Made by a program: the position numbers and the translations under genes | The notes under the pieces: model-generated | What the model was told of the DNA's origin: nothing | Databases searched by the model: none | What the model saw: only the letters and a program-made list of their open reading frames with translations | Source of the DNA: Mesorhizobium ciceri WSM4083 | Lineage (GTDB): Bacteria; Pseudomonadota; Alphaproteobacteria; Rhizobiales; Rhizobiaceae | Reading direction: 5' to 3' | Length of the DNA: 41,992 nucleotides | NCBI RefSeq assembly: GCF_000519305.1 | Contig: NZ_JAFG01000007.1 | Coordinates: forward strand, 1-41,992 | In this document: positions 7,255 through 14,582 of the stretch, in pieces | How positions within the stretch are numbered: position 1 is the first letter of the stretch | How the letters are laid out: every line of letters starts with the position of its first letter

Positions 7255-7667
7255 GCGTCACCGCCTTCCGACTTGCCCAGCATTTTGACCACAGCGACCA
7301 TCGTGGCCATGGTGTAGCGATTGACCTCGCCCAGGAAGCCGATTTCGACGCCCGTCAGATGGTTGCCGGATGGCTTCCGTTCCTCCTGGCGGAGACGGCA
7401 CATGTCGTTGACGATGCAGCCCAGCAGCGTGGCGTTGCCGTTGGTCGGGTACCGGCCGATAAAGTCGAGATATTCGCGCGCCAGTTCGTGGCCCTTGTCG
7501 CAGTCCTTGCCGAAATGGCCGGTGGCCTCGACGTTCCAGTAGTTGATGCCGCCGACATCGCGGGGCTTGCGATGCATGAATGACAAGGTGTCAGCCTCAT
7601 GCGGGACCTTGCGGGCCGGCTGGGCTGGAATTTTCACGTTTACCGTGCTATTTGCTGTCTTAGTCAT
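7251..7667 (-). CDS. Hypothetical phage protein, 138 aa; first gene of the int operon
   Basis: The product has a disordered N-terminus and then a folded part containing RDVGGINYWNVEATGHFGKD, a Cys/Met-rich centre (LLGCIVNDMCRLRQEE) and a C-terminal helix. Similar small proteins occur in rhizobial prophages, but no function is known to me. TAGGAG lies before the ATG. It starts the chain 7667 to 5177 in which every gene overlaps the next. Confidence 0.7.
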   Translation of the reverse strand: MTKTANSTVNVKIPAQPARKVPHEADTLSFMHRKPRDVGGINYWNVEATGHFGKDCDKGHELAREYLDFIGRYPTNGNATLLGCIVNDMCRLRQEERKPSGNHLTGVEIGFLGEVNRYTMATMVAVVKMLGKSEGGDA

Positions 7668-7734
7668 CTTCTGCTCCTAGGCGTTGATGATGTGGGGAGC
7701 CGCCCTGCAAGGCGGTTTCATTTCGGAACGGCGA

Positions 7735-7905
7735 TCAGTTCGAGCCTGCAAGCTCGCTGGTCGCCGTTTTCGTTTGATCCATGCGCTCGCGGATGCAGCG
7801 CACGATTTCTGAATTCTGCGAAGATGCGTTTCGGGTGGCTTGGGCTTCGATGAATGCCTTCACATCTTGAGGCAGGCGAAGCTGGAGGGCGGTTCTGTCG
7901 GACAA
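7735..7905 (-). CDS. Arc-like ribbon-helix-helix protein, 56 aa
   Basis: The product LSDRTALQLRLPQDVKAFIE... has the pattern of an Arc/MetJ-type DNA-binding domain: a short beta strand (ALQLRLP), helix A (DVKAFIEAQA) and helix B (NSEIVRCIRERM). A TTG at 7905 is chosen because AAGGAGA stands six bases before it; an upstream TTG at 7929 has no ribosome site. It is divergent from the second ribbon-helix-helix gene and shares the region with three identical-type palindromes, so it is probably an autoregulating repressor of the leftward operon. Confidence 0.78.
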   Translation of the reverse strand: MSDRTALQLRLPQDVKAFIEAQATRNASSQNSEIVRCIRERMDQTKTATSELAGSN

Positions 7906-7931
7906 GCTGTTCTCCTTTCCGTTAACCAAGA

Positions 7932-8003
7932 TGGCACAATGCCATTACGGATGTCAATTCGCTGATGGCATTATGCCACCATTTATTTTATGGCATGGTG
8001 CCA
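7932..8003. promoter_or_regulatory. Three palindromic operators between divergent RHH genes
   Basis: TGGCACAATGCCA (7932-7944), TGGCATTATGCCA (7966-7978) and TGGCATGGTGCCA (7991-8003) share the palindrome TGGCA-N3-TGCCA, with centres 34 and 25 bp apart. They fill the space between the two ribbon-helix-helix genes and are the natural binding sites for one or both products. Confidence 0.85.
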
Positions 8004-8016
8004 CTATGGATTTGAC

Positions 8017-8667
8017 ATGACCAAAGAGCCGCTCGCCAAGGACCAAGACAAGTTTGTTCTTCGCCTGCCGACAGGTATGCGCGACCGCATTTCGAAATCG
8101 GCTGAAGCCAACAAGCGGTCGATGAACGCCGAGATTGTGCAGGCGCTGGAGCAACTGTTCCCACCGGAGCCCGATATCATTGAGGTGCTCGACAAGGTGC
8201 ATTCTGCGATTGCAAGCGCACAGACAGCCAATAGCTTCCCTTACAGGGCCACGCTGATCGAAGCCCTCGACAAACTGTCTGAGCGACTGAGTTCGGGAAT
8301 TGAGTTCGATCAGTACTCCCCGAAAACTCTTCCACCAAGCGCCGTAGGTCTTGATGGGTTTATGGATCGGCTTCACAGATGGCGAAGGGTCAGCGCCACC
8401 GGCGTTGAGACCTCGGATCTTCAGCGCGAATTGGACCGTGGGCTCCTGGATATGTTTGGTCGCGACTCGGTGCGCTCCGCCCTTGATCGCTTCAAAGAGG
8501 GTCGCATCGACCTCGCCTTCAAGATATTGCGCTTGGCGGATGTGCGGTTTGCTGAGCCGGACGAAGCCATAAAGCTCATCGTCAGCCGCCTTCGGGATCG
8601 CTACTCCGAAAATTGGGGCGACCCTGACGAGGAATACGAGCCGTGGGCGGATCGCGACAGAGATTGA
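8017..8667 (+). CDS. Arc-family DNA-binding regulator with long C-terminal domain
   Basis: The 216-residue protein has an Arc-type ribbon-helix-helix at residues about 12-50 (DKFVLRLPTGMRDRISKSA then RSMNAEIVQALEQLF). A long, mostly helical C-terminal part of unknown function follows and ends acidic (DPDEEYEPWADRDRD). Arc repressors are about 50 residues, so the extension may add oligomerisation or ligand sensing. Start 8017 is chosen over 7990 because it begins the conserved part and leaves the third operator outside the gene. No ribosome site is obvious at either. Confidence 0.75.
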   Translation: MTKEPLAKDQDKFVLRLPTGMRDRISKSAEANKRSMNAEIVQALEQLFPPEPDIIEVLDKVHSAIASAQTANSFPYRATLIEALDKLSERLSSGIEFDQYSPKTLPPSAVGLDGFMDRLHRWRRVSATGVETSDLQRELDRGLLDMFGRDSVRSALDRFKEGRIDLAFKILRLADVRFAEPDEAIKLIVSRLRDRYSENWGDPDEEYEPWADRDRD

Positions 8668-8675
8668 GGGTGCGC

Positions 8676-9053
8676 TCACGCCGCGACATCCCGCAGCAGG
8701 AACGTCATGACGGCGTGCGAAGCCCGCTCGTCTGTGTTGTTCCCATGCTCGCCGCCTTCGTAGTCTCCTGGCCTCGACGACTGGTAGTGCAGCCAGCCCC
8801 AAATCATCGCCGTGGCCTTGACACCCTCTAGCGTCACCGGCCGGTGCCCAAGCATCTGCCGCGCCAGCATGGCGCAACGATCGTGGGCACTGTCGATTTC
8901 AGGGGTGCTGTTGCCGATGCTCGCCAGATCGGCCGCAACAAAGGCGGCGCGCTCTGCGGCCCAAGCCTCAAGAAACTCGGCGCGAAGGGCAAGCAGTTCC
9001 GCGTCTGGATGCTGCTCCTGTGCGATGATGCGGACATGGGCGGTGCAGGCCAT
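8676..9053 (-). CDS. Hypothetical phage protein, 125 aa
   Basis: The product (MACTAHVRIIAQEQHPDAEL...) is mainly helical, with an Ala/Glu-rich centre (AAERAAFVAADLAS) and a segment VKATAMIWGWLHYQ. GGAGAA precedes the ATG. It is convergent with the Arc-family gene, and reads leftward from the immunity region like the next gene. I do not recognise the function. Confidence 0.65.
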   Translation of the reverse strand: MACTAHVRIIAQEQHPDAELLALRAEFLEAWAAERAAFVAADLASIGNSTPEIDSAHDRCAMLARQMLGHRPVTLEGVKATAMIWGWLHYQSSRPGDYEGGEHGNNTDERASHAVMTFLLRDVAA

Positions 9054-9172
9054 TTTCGTTCTCCAATTTGTTGGCGCATGATCAGCGCGAAGAACTCGCG
9101 TTGCGTTTCAGCAGGGATTTTGTCGGCGGTGTCCGACTTCTCGTCGGAGAAATCCGATTTCCGGTGTCGGGA

Positions 9173-9517
9173 TCAGGTCTCCCACGCATTGCTGGACCGG
9201 GCGTAAGCCACGCCGTGAAGGTCCATCTTGGTTTCGTATTCGGAGACGCGGCGCACAGCGGCCAGGTACAGCGGCAGGCGATAGGCGAGCTGCTGACGGG
9301 CATAGCCGACAAACTTCGGGCTGTGGCGGCGGATGGTGGTGGTCAACAGCTCGTCGCGCTGGGCGATGGTGGCGAGGTGCTGCTTGATAAAAAGAAGATG
9401 GTCGGCCACTTCGCGCAGCGAGTAGCGCCACGCGGTGGCGAGACGACCTTGAGCCTCGACATTGAGGCCCAGCGGGCGGGCGAGATCGGCGAAGACCGAA
9501 GCGGCGGCGGTGTGCAT
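9173..9517 (-). CDS. Hypothetical phage early-left protein, 114 aa
   Basis: The product starts MHTAAASVFADLARPLGLN and has amphipathic helices with paired Arg (RRHSPKFVGYARQQL). TGGAG precedes the start. It is the first gene leftwards from the repressor, and its predicted promoter overlaps the left operator, so CI should repress it. No family recognised. The frame stays open and coding-like for about 30 codons past the stop, noted as a finding. Confidence 0.65.
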   Translation of the reverse strand: MHTAAASVFADLARPLGLNVEAQGRLATAWRYSLREVADHLLFIKQHLATIAQRDELLTTTIRRHSPKFVGYARQQLAYRLPLYLAAVRRVSEYETKMDLHGVAYARSSNAWET

Positions 9518-9550
9518 GGTGGCTCCATCGAGTTGATGAAGCCTACACTA

Positions 9551-9596
9551 AGGGGTAATTTCCCCTCTGGTCAATAGGTTATTTCCCCTTATGCGC
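9551..9596. promoter_or_regulatory. Left operator/promoter region (OL-like)
   Basis: The palindrome AGGGG-TAATTT-CCCCT (9551-9566) is followed by AATAGGTTATTTCCCC (9573-9588), which on the reverse strand matches 12 of 17 positions of the operators right of the repressor gene. On the reverse strand TTGACC with 17 bases to TTAGTG fits a leftward promoter running into the 9517 gene. Confidence 0.6.
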
Positions 9597-10257
9597 TTTT
9601 CAGCCCAAGATTGCCTTGGATGCCGCCTTGCTTTGCGACCCGGTGTAGAGACTTGGGCGGGAACACCGTGAATATCTCTCCGACCCAGGCAAGGTGGACG
9701 TTTTCGATTGGCAGGGCGTTCCACGACATGAGGTTGACGCGGTCCTTCTGATTGGCCCGGAGGATGGTTTTGATGAACCGCCTGCCGTCGCTCGTTCGAA
9801 CGGCGGCTTCCTCGCCATAAAAGCTTTCGATTGATCGGCGCTGCTCCCGGTAGACGATCAAGACAGCGCCGTCACGGAACTGAGGGAGCATCGAACTACC
9901 GCGCACCTGGAATGCGATCATGTCAGCGGGCAATGCGAAAGGCACGGGGATCTGCTCCAGACCATCTTCGGGCACCTGTTCGAAATCCGGCTCCACCTCA
10001 GCACCAGCGCCCACAAAGCCCATAAGCGGAACCATGCGCGGGCTGTCTGCTGGAATGTCCTCGCCCATGATCTCAGCGACAGTCGTGCCAAGGATCGCCA
10101 CTAGGCGAGAGAATTTGTCCAAGCTCGGGCGGCGCCCCCGCTGAAGCATGTCGCGGACAAACGATTCATTAAGCCCCGCCGCCAGCGATAACGATTTCAT
10201 CGTGTGGCCCTGGGCCTCCATCCGCTCGCGGAAACGAGCGTCCCATTCGTTATTCAC
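9589..10257 (-). CDS. CI/LexA-like phage repressor (XRE HTH plus S24 peptidase)
   Basis: This 222-residue protein should maintain lysogeny by binding operators on both sides of its gene. The N-terminal XRE helix-turn-helix covers residues about 15-60 (MKSLSLAAGLNESFVRDML). The C-terminal S24 domain has a possible Ala84-Gly85 cleavage site in FVGAGAEV, nucleophile Ser122 in RGSSMLPQF and general base Lys163 in RFIKTIL. With all three present, RecA-stimulated self-cleavage and SOS induction are likely. The start is GTG at 10257, with AAGGGG upstream. Confidence 0.92.
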   Translation of the reverse strand: MNNEWDARFRERMEAQGHTMKSLSLAAGLNESFVRDMLQRGRRPSLDKFSRLVAILGTTVAEIMGEDIPADSPRMVPLMGFVGAGAEVEPDFEQVPEDGLEQIPVPFALPADMIAFQVRGSSMLPQFRDGAVLIVYREQRRSIESFYGEEAAVRTSDGRRFIKTILRANQKDRVNLMSWNALPIENVHLAWVGEIFTVFPPKSLHRVAKQGGIQGNLGLKSA

Positions 10258-10262
10258 CGTGT

Positions 10263-10356
10263 TTTTTCCCCTTACGCTAAACGCTCAGGAGGTTTTAGCC
10301 TATTGAGACTTGACCGTCACTAGGGTTTTAGCCTATTGGTTAATAGGCAATAACCC
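10263..10356. promoter_or_regulatory. Right operator region (OR-like)
   Basis: GGTTTTAGCCTATT occurs at 10291-10304 and again inside a 34-bp near-palindrome at 10323-10356, whose arms GGGTTTTAGCCTATT and AATAGGCAATAACCC match at 13 of 15 positions. A TTTTTTCCCCTTACGC block at 10263 echoes the left operator. The sites overlap the rightward promoter. Confidence 0.75.
10309..10337 (+). promoter_or_regulatory. Rightward early promoter (PR-like)
   Basis: CTTGAC (10309-10314), a 17-base spacer and CCTATT (10332-10337) fit an alphaproteobacterial promoter. The -10 lies inside the large operator palindrome, so repressor binding would block it. Confidence 0.6.
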
Positions 10357-10369
10357 CTTGAGGCACCCT

Positions 10370-10681
10370 ATGGACACCAGGACGGAACTCCTCGGCGAGA
10401 TCGCCACCTTCCAGGACAAGCTGAAGATGGCGGACTCCAAGATTGGCATAATCGCACTAAACGACCCGAAGTTCGTTACGCGGCTGCGGGAAGGGCGCCG
10501 CTGCTGGCCCGAGACCGCGAAGAAGGTCCGCGACTTCATGGCGGCGGCTTACACCCACATCACCACCGCTGATGGCACAGTGATCATTCGCGATATGGAA
10601 ACTGGTGTCACAGCGTCGGGGCCAAGCCTGCCTGAGGCATACGCCGAATTGAGGCGCCTGCTTGAGAGACAAGCGGCATGA
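10370..10681 (+). CDS. Cro-position early protein with HTH-like segment
   Basis: The 103-residue product starts MDTRTELLGEIATFQDKLKM. A helix-turn-helix-like stretch follows (SKIGIIALNDPKFVTRLREG and ETAKKVRDFMAAAY), then a C-terminal part with TVIIRDMETGVTASGPSLPEAY. As the first gene under the operator-controlled rightward promoter, it takes the Cro position. Start 10370 has GAGG upstream and lies beyond the operators; an earlier in-frame start would lie within them. A DNA-binding role is inferred from position and pattern. Confidence 0.65.
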   Translation: MDTRTELLGEIATFQDKLKMADSKIGIIALNDPKFVTRLREGRRCWPETAKKVRDFMAAAYTHITTADGTVIIRDMETGVTASGPSLPEAYAELRRLLERQAA

Positions 10682-10872
10682 GCGACATCGACGACGCCAT
10701 GAACGAGGAACAGGAACGCGCGTTTATCGAGTGGCGCGACCTTCGCAACAAGGCGCAAGAGACCGGCGACATGGCCGACGCTCACGCCGCCGGCAAAGCT
10801 TTCGGGGCATTCTTCTACACCTACGTCGCGAACACCTATCGCCCCACCAAAGAGACGGGGCACCGTCCTTGA
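10678..10872 (+). CDS. Hypothetical early protein, 64 aa
   Basis: The product (MSDIDDAMNEEQERAFIEWR...) is acidic and helical, with HAAGKAFGAFFYTYVANTYR near its end. It overlaps the previous gene by ATGA and the helicase by TTGA, so it is translationally coupled within the replication operon. No family recognised. Confidence 0.65.
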   Translation: MSDIDDAMNEEQERAFIEWRDLRNKAQETGDMADAHAAGKAFGAFFYTYVANTYRPTKETGHRP

Positions 10873-12314
10873 CCGCAGCGGCGAAGACGATCCCAGACGG
10901 CGCCTATGTCCCGGAAATAGAGCAAGACGTGCTTGGCACGCTGCTTTTCGGCGGCGACTTTCGGAAGGTGATGGGCTTCCTGCGGGAAGAACATTTCATC
11001 CCTGACGTGCATCGGCTGATCTATCGGGCGATCAGGGCCGCGCATGAACAGTACGGCTCGACGACGATGCCGATTGTTCTTCGGCTGATGCCGGAAGATG
11101 CCAAGATCCTGTTCGTCCAAAAGACTGAGCAGTATCCCGCCGCCTACATGGCGGAACTGGCCGCGTCGGTCGTCAACGGCCCGGCTGGGCTGGAGCGCGG
11201 CGGCAAGGCGGTCGTCAACCAGTGGGCTCGATTGAAGGCGGCCGAGGTTGGCAAGCTCCTACGTGATACTGCGCACGACGCAACGTCTGACACCAAGGCA
11301 ACTATCCAGGGGATAGCCGCCGAACTCGATGCCATCGCCGCAGAGCTTCGCGCCGGCCCGCGCCGGAAGTCTCGCGTGACGTTGGCCGAAGCCGCCACAG
11401 GTGCATTTGCCGAAATCGATGAAGCCATGCTTCGCGGCAATGGCCTGACAGGAATCACTTGGGGCCTGACCGATGTTAATCGATCGACTGGTGGCATTCA
11501 GCGCGGGGAAATGACCGTCATTGGCGCGCGTCCCTCCATGGGCAAAACCGCAGTTGGCCTGTCCGTTGCAATCCGGACGGCAAAAAGCGGGGCCGGAACA
11601 GGGTTTATCTCGTTGGAGATGGGCGCCAAGCGCCTTGCCATGCGAGCGCTCACGGACATCGCCTACGACTGGGGCGTGCAGATCGCCTACAGCAATTTGA
11701 TTACGGGTCGAGTTGAGCGGAGCGAGGTCGACGCCCTGAAGAGCGCGAACCACGACCTTGAAAGCTTGCCGTTGTGGATCGAAGAACAGCCTGGCCTATC
11801 AATGTCCGATATCCGGGTGAAAACCGAACGGATGATGGAAGACGCCGAAGCGGTCGGATCTCCACTGGGGGTGCTATTCGTCGACTACCTTCAGCTCATC
11901 CGCCCTTCTGCCCGATACCAAGGCAACCGGAACAACGAAATCACGGAGATTTCCGGGGGCCTTCGCGAGCTGGCGCGGGAATATAATGTTGGGGTGGTGG
12001 CACTGTCGCAACTGAGCCGCAACATCGAAAGCCGCGCAATGAACGAGCGCCGGCCGATTATGTCAGATTTGCGCGACAGCGGCGCCATCGAGCAAGACGC
12101 GGACACGATAATCTTCCTCTTTCGAGAGGCCTACTATCTCGAAAAGGAGAAGGGCAAGGACGCGGAAGCAGAGATGGACCGCGTGCAGCGCCTTGTCGAT
12201 GTCCAGAACAAGCTGGAATTCATCATAGGCAAGCAGCGCAACGGCCCGGTCAGAACGGTCGATCTGTTCGTGGACATCGCATGCTCGGCCGTCCGAAACG
12301 CCGCGAGGTTATGA
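10869..12314 (+). CDS. Replicative DNA helicase, DnaB family
   Basis: The 481-residue hexameric ATPase should unwind phage DNA ahead of the fork. It has the DnaB N-terminal helical domain (VPEIEQDVLGTLLFGGDF...), Walker A at about 219-227 (GARPSMGKT), Walker B LGVLFVDYLQLI, and later motifs LSQLSRNIESR and SDLRDSGAIEQDADTIIFL. The TTG at 10869 is chosen: it overlaps the previous stop (TTGA) and gives normal family length; the 69 codons upstream read another gene's frame and are arginine-rich. It pairs with the following replication gene. Confidence 0.9.
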   Translation: MTAAAKTIPDGAYVPEIEQDVLGTLLFGGDFRKVMGFLREEHFIPDVHRLIYRAIRAAHEQYGSTTMPIVLRLMPEDAKILFVQKTEQYPAAYMAELAASVVNGPAGLERGGKAVVNQWARLKAAEVGKLLRDTAHDATSDTKATIQGIAAELDAIAAELRAGPRRKSRVTLAEAATGAFAEIDEAMLRGNGLTGITWGLTDVNRSTGGIQRGEMTVIGARPSMGKTAVGLSVAIRTAKSGAGTGFISLEMGAKRLAMRALTDIAYDWGVQIAYSNLITGRVERSEVDALKSANHDLESLPLWIEEQPGLSMSDIRVKTERMMEDAEAVGSPLGVLFVDYLQLIRPSARYQGNRNNEITEISGGLRELAREYNVGVVALSQLSRNIESRAMNERRPIMSDLRDSGAIEQDADTIIFLFREAYYLEKEKGKDAEAEMDRVQRLVDVQNKLEFIIGKQRNGPVRTVDLFVDIACSAVRNAARL

Positions 12315-13129
12315 TGGCAGCGAAGCAAACGTTCCTGAAGGTGCGCAACTGGGAGCAGTTCCAGCACTACAAAGACCGCAATCCACCCTGGATCAAACTC
12401 CATTTTGCGCTGCTCGCTAGCGAGGATTGGGTGACGCTAGACGATGCTAGCAAGCTGCTAGCAATTGTTTGCATGCTTGTGGCGTCCCGGAATGGCGGGA
12501 TGGTCCCGAACAATCCAGCCTACTTGAAGCGGCTAGCCTATCTCGACACGACCCCTAACCTACAGCCTCTGATTTCATGTGGTTTTTTATCAAAAGTGCT
12601 AGCGACTGCTAGCGCGCCGCAAGCGGATGCTAGACCAGAGACAGAGACAGATACAGAAAGGAAAGATTTGTCCGGAAAAATTCCGGACCTTGTCGTCAAA
12701 CCGAAGAGAAAGGTTTCCTACACCAACGCCTTCGAAGTCTTCTGGAAGGCGTATCCCAAGACGCCGAACATGTCGAAGTCAGAGGCCTTCGTTGAATGGC
12801 ACAAGCTCGATGACGAAGAGCGCGCCGCCTGTGTGTCCGGCATAGCGCCTTACGTCGCGTTCCTGAAAACCAAACCCGATCTCGAAACCATTCATGCCTG
12901 CCGCTTCATAAGCAAACGGCGGTTCGAAGGGTTCACGGCAACGGCAACCGATAACGCGGCGCTGGCGCCCGACCAATGGTTACGACGGCTCGGCTATGCT
13001 CGAAAGGAAGGGCGGTGGTCGACGAAGGATTGGGGCCCATCTCCCGGACAGCCGGGGTGTCTCGTTCCCAAGGGTCTATTGCAACAAAGCGACGGCCAAG
13101 GCTGGCGGGAGCTGGAGTTGGCAGCATGA
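12314..13129 (+). CDS. Phage replication protein (helicase-loader/DnaT-like)
   Basis: The 271-residue product starts MAAKQTFLKVRNWEQFQHYK. Its N-terminal half (PPWIKLHFALLASEDWVTL, KLLAIVCMLVASRNGG) resembles the winged-helix replication-initiator domain common in phage O-like proteins. The second half has a domain seen in phage replication proteins (FEVFWKAYPKTPNMSKSEAF...). Together with the DnaB gene just before it, it probably loads helicase at the phage origin. ATG codons at 12311 and 12314 are adjacent; GAGG is better spaced for 12314. Confidence 0.72.
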   Translation: MAAKQTFLKVRNWEQFQHYKDRNPPWIKLHFALLASEDWVTLDDASKLLAIVCMLVASRNGGMVPNNPAYLKRLAYLDTTPNLQPLISCGFLSKVLATASAPQADARPETETDTERKDLSGKIPDLVVKPKRKVSYTNAFEVFWKAYPKTPNMSKSEAFVEWHKLDDEERAACVSGIAPYVAFLKTKPDLETIHACRFISKRRFEGFTATATDNAALAPDQWLRRLGYARKEGRWSTKDWGPSPGQPGCLVPKGLLQQSDGQGWRELELAA

Positions 13130-13281
13130 GAGACGAGCATGGAATGGCTGAAAAGGTCTGCCAAGCGGAGCGCCTCGTGATCCAGGCCGCGCAACTTATC
13201 CTCGGCACACTGGTCTTCGGTGGCGTCTTCACCTGTATCATCGGCGCTGCGGCGCTCATCATTTCTGGAGGTCGGCAATAG
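13126..13281 (+). CDS. Small single-pass membrane protein, 51 aa
   Basis: The product starts MRDEHGMAEKVCQAERLVIQ and ends with one hydrophobic helix (LILGTLVFGGVFTCIIGAAA) of about 23 residues. It overlaps the replication gene by ATGA and the next by a TAGTG junction. The role is unknown; an early membrane protein could anchor replication or affect the host envelope. Confidence 0.65.
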   Translation: MRDEHGMAEKVCQAERLVIQAAQLILGTLVFGGVFTCIIGAAALIISGGRQ

Positions 13282-13865
13282 TGGCGAAACAGAAGAAGGT
13301 TCAAAAGTCGGAAAAGCCGAAGGTGCCGGCGCCTGAAAAAGAACAGGTACGCGCCCGCCGCGCCGCCGGCCATGAGGAGGCCTTGCAGCTCGACCAGCAT
13401 GGCCGCCAGCGCCTCATCAAAGGAACCGCCGAATCCGCTCGCGAGTACGACCTGAGCAAAGGCGGTATCGTGCGCGTTCGCAATGTGGATCCGCTAAAAG
13501 GCATCCTGAGTTTGACGCACAAGCAGCGCGAGGCCGGCGCCCGCTATCGTGCCGATTTCGAACTGGCAGCGCGCGAGGGTTTGAAAGCCATGGGCATGGG
13601 CGAGCGCGTCAGCAGTGGCAGCGCCTCAGCTTCTGTTCCGGCCAGGCTGATCGACAACCACGCGGCAATGGCCCATGCCAAGAAATCGATCGGCTACCCG
13701 GAAATCATTCGCGTGCTTGATGCGGTCTGCGGCCTTGGGATGACAATCAAGGATGTCGCCACCGCCGAAAACGTCGTGCGGGACATCCCGGCCCAGCTTT
13801 TGCGCATGGGTCTTGAACGTCTGGTTGTGCACTACGGATCGCAGGCGGCATCTCGTCATGGTTGA
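13281..13865 (+). CDS. DUF6456-like phage protein
   Basis: The 194-residue protein has a Lys/Pro-rich disordered N-terminus. The C-terminal half contains LTHKQREAGARYRADFELAA, ARLIDNHAAMAHAKKSIG and LGMTIKDVATAENV, the pattern of the alphaproteobacterial DUF6456 domain. The final gene before a strong terminator, it takes the position of a late regulator, but that is only inference. It starts with GTG, overlapping the upstream TAG. Confidence 0.7.
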   Translation: MAKQKKVQKSEKPKVPAPEKEQVRARRAAGHEEALQLDQHGRQRLIKGTAESAREYDLSKGGIVRVRNVDPLKGILSLTHKQREAGARYRADFELAAREGLKAMGMGERVSSGSASASVPARLIDNHAAMAHAKKSIGYPEIIRVLDAVCGLGMTIKDVATAENVVRDIPAQLLRMGLERLVVHYGSQAASRHG

Positions 13866-13918
13866 AACGTGCCGTCACGTATGGTAGTGATTTGGGCAAG
13901 GTGTAGAGATGCGCCGGG

Positions 13919-13946
13919 AACCCGCCCACTCAGGCGGGTTTTTTAT
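13919..13946 (+). terminator. Early operon terminator
   Basis: AACCCGCC (13919-13926), loop CACTCA and GGCGGGTT (13933-13940) are followed by TTTTATT. It ends the rightward early operon. Confidence 0.88.
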
Positions 13947-13994
13947 TGCCGGCTCCGGACCGGGCAGCGCTCAGACTCCTCACGGGTCGGTGCG

Positions 13995-14144
13995 TTAATT
14001 GCCGATTGTCCCGCGCATTTGCAGCAGCGGGGATGCCTGGGCTTGAAAGAAGCTGACCGGCTTATCCGACGTCGCCCAGGCGCAAATTCCGTAGGCAATC
14101 CAGAAGGAGATCAACAGGGCGGGCAAGATGGGTAAGCGGTGCAT
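13995..14144 (-). CDS. Candidate small membrane protein, antisense, 49 aa
   Basis: The product is MHRLPILPALLISFWIAYGI followed by CAWATSDKPVSFFQAQASPL and a short tail. The first 22 residues form a signal-like or transmembrane helix. AGAGG lies upstream of the ATG at a long distance. It sits on the reverse strand between the early terminator and the terminase genes. It could be spurious, but the hydrophobic start and tail composition look protein-like. Confidence 0.4.
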   Translation of the reverse strand: MHRLPILPALLISFWIAYGICAWATSDKPVSFFQAQASPLLQMRGTIGN

Positions 14145-14276
14145 GGATCGGCTGGGCCTCTTTGTTGCAGACCCGCCCACAACCTCCTGCAACCCGATCA
14201 GTTCGACATAAAATATTTACCGTGTTGGCATGGTTTACGAATGGTTTCGCGGGCCATCCACCCACCTGGTTGCGAA

Positions 14277-14558
14277 CTAAATCGCGGGCCGCCGCCTTGG
14301 CTTTGGTGGGACCGGTCGAGGGTTGAGCCTCACCCACTGACCGGCAGCGAAATTCCTCGCGAATTCTTCACTCTCGAAAAGCTGCTGGGTGGTCAAGCCA
14401 TCCTCGACAATCTGCACCGCCCATTGGCCGTCTAGCTGCTCAATCGAGACACTGTTCTTCGGATGGTCGTCCACCGCCGCACTCCACAAAGACCGAAAGA
14501 GAAAACAATCACGCTCGGCAGCGCTGATCAATGTCCGAAACGTACCAAACTCCCGCAT
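14277..14558 (-). CDS. Hypothetical antisense protein, 93 aa
   Basis: The product starts MREFGTFRTLISAAERDCFL and continues with FRSLWSAAVDDHPKNS, a compact region (SIEQLDGQWAVQIVEDGL) and a basic proline-rich tail. Composition and strand pattern look coding, while the forward frame here is not protein-like until TerS. The GTG five codons upstream is less likely than this ATG. Function unknown; it points away from the late operon. Confidence 0.5.
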   Translation of the reverse strand: MREFGTFRTLISAAERDCFLFRSLWSAAVDDHPKNSVSIEQLDGQWAVQIVEDGLTTQQLFESEEFARNFAAGQWVRLNPRPVPPKPRRRPAI

Positions 14559-14582
14559 GCGCTCAGACCGCACAGGTGCCCA

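Noticed and set aside
7700..7715. CCGCC/GGCGG hairpin between the 56-aa RHH gene and the int operon
   Set aside because: Stem of only five pairs and no T-run in the direction of transcription; not called as terminator.
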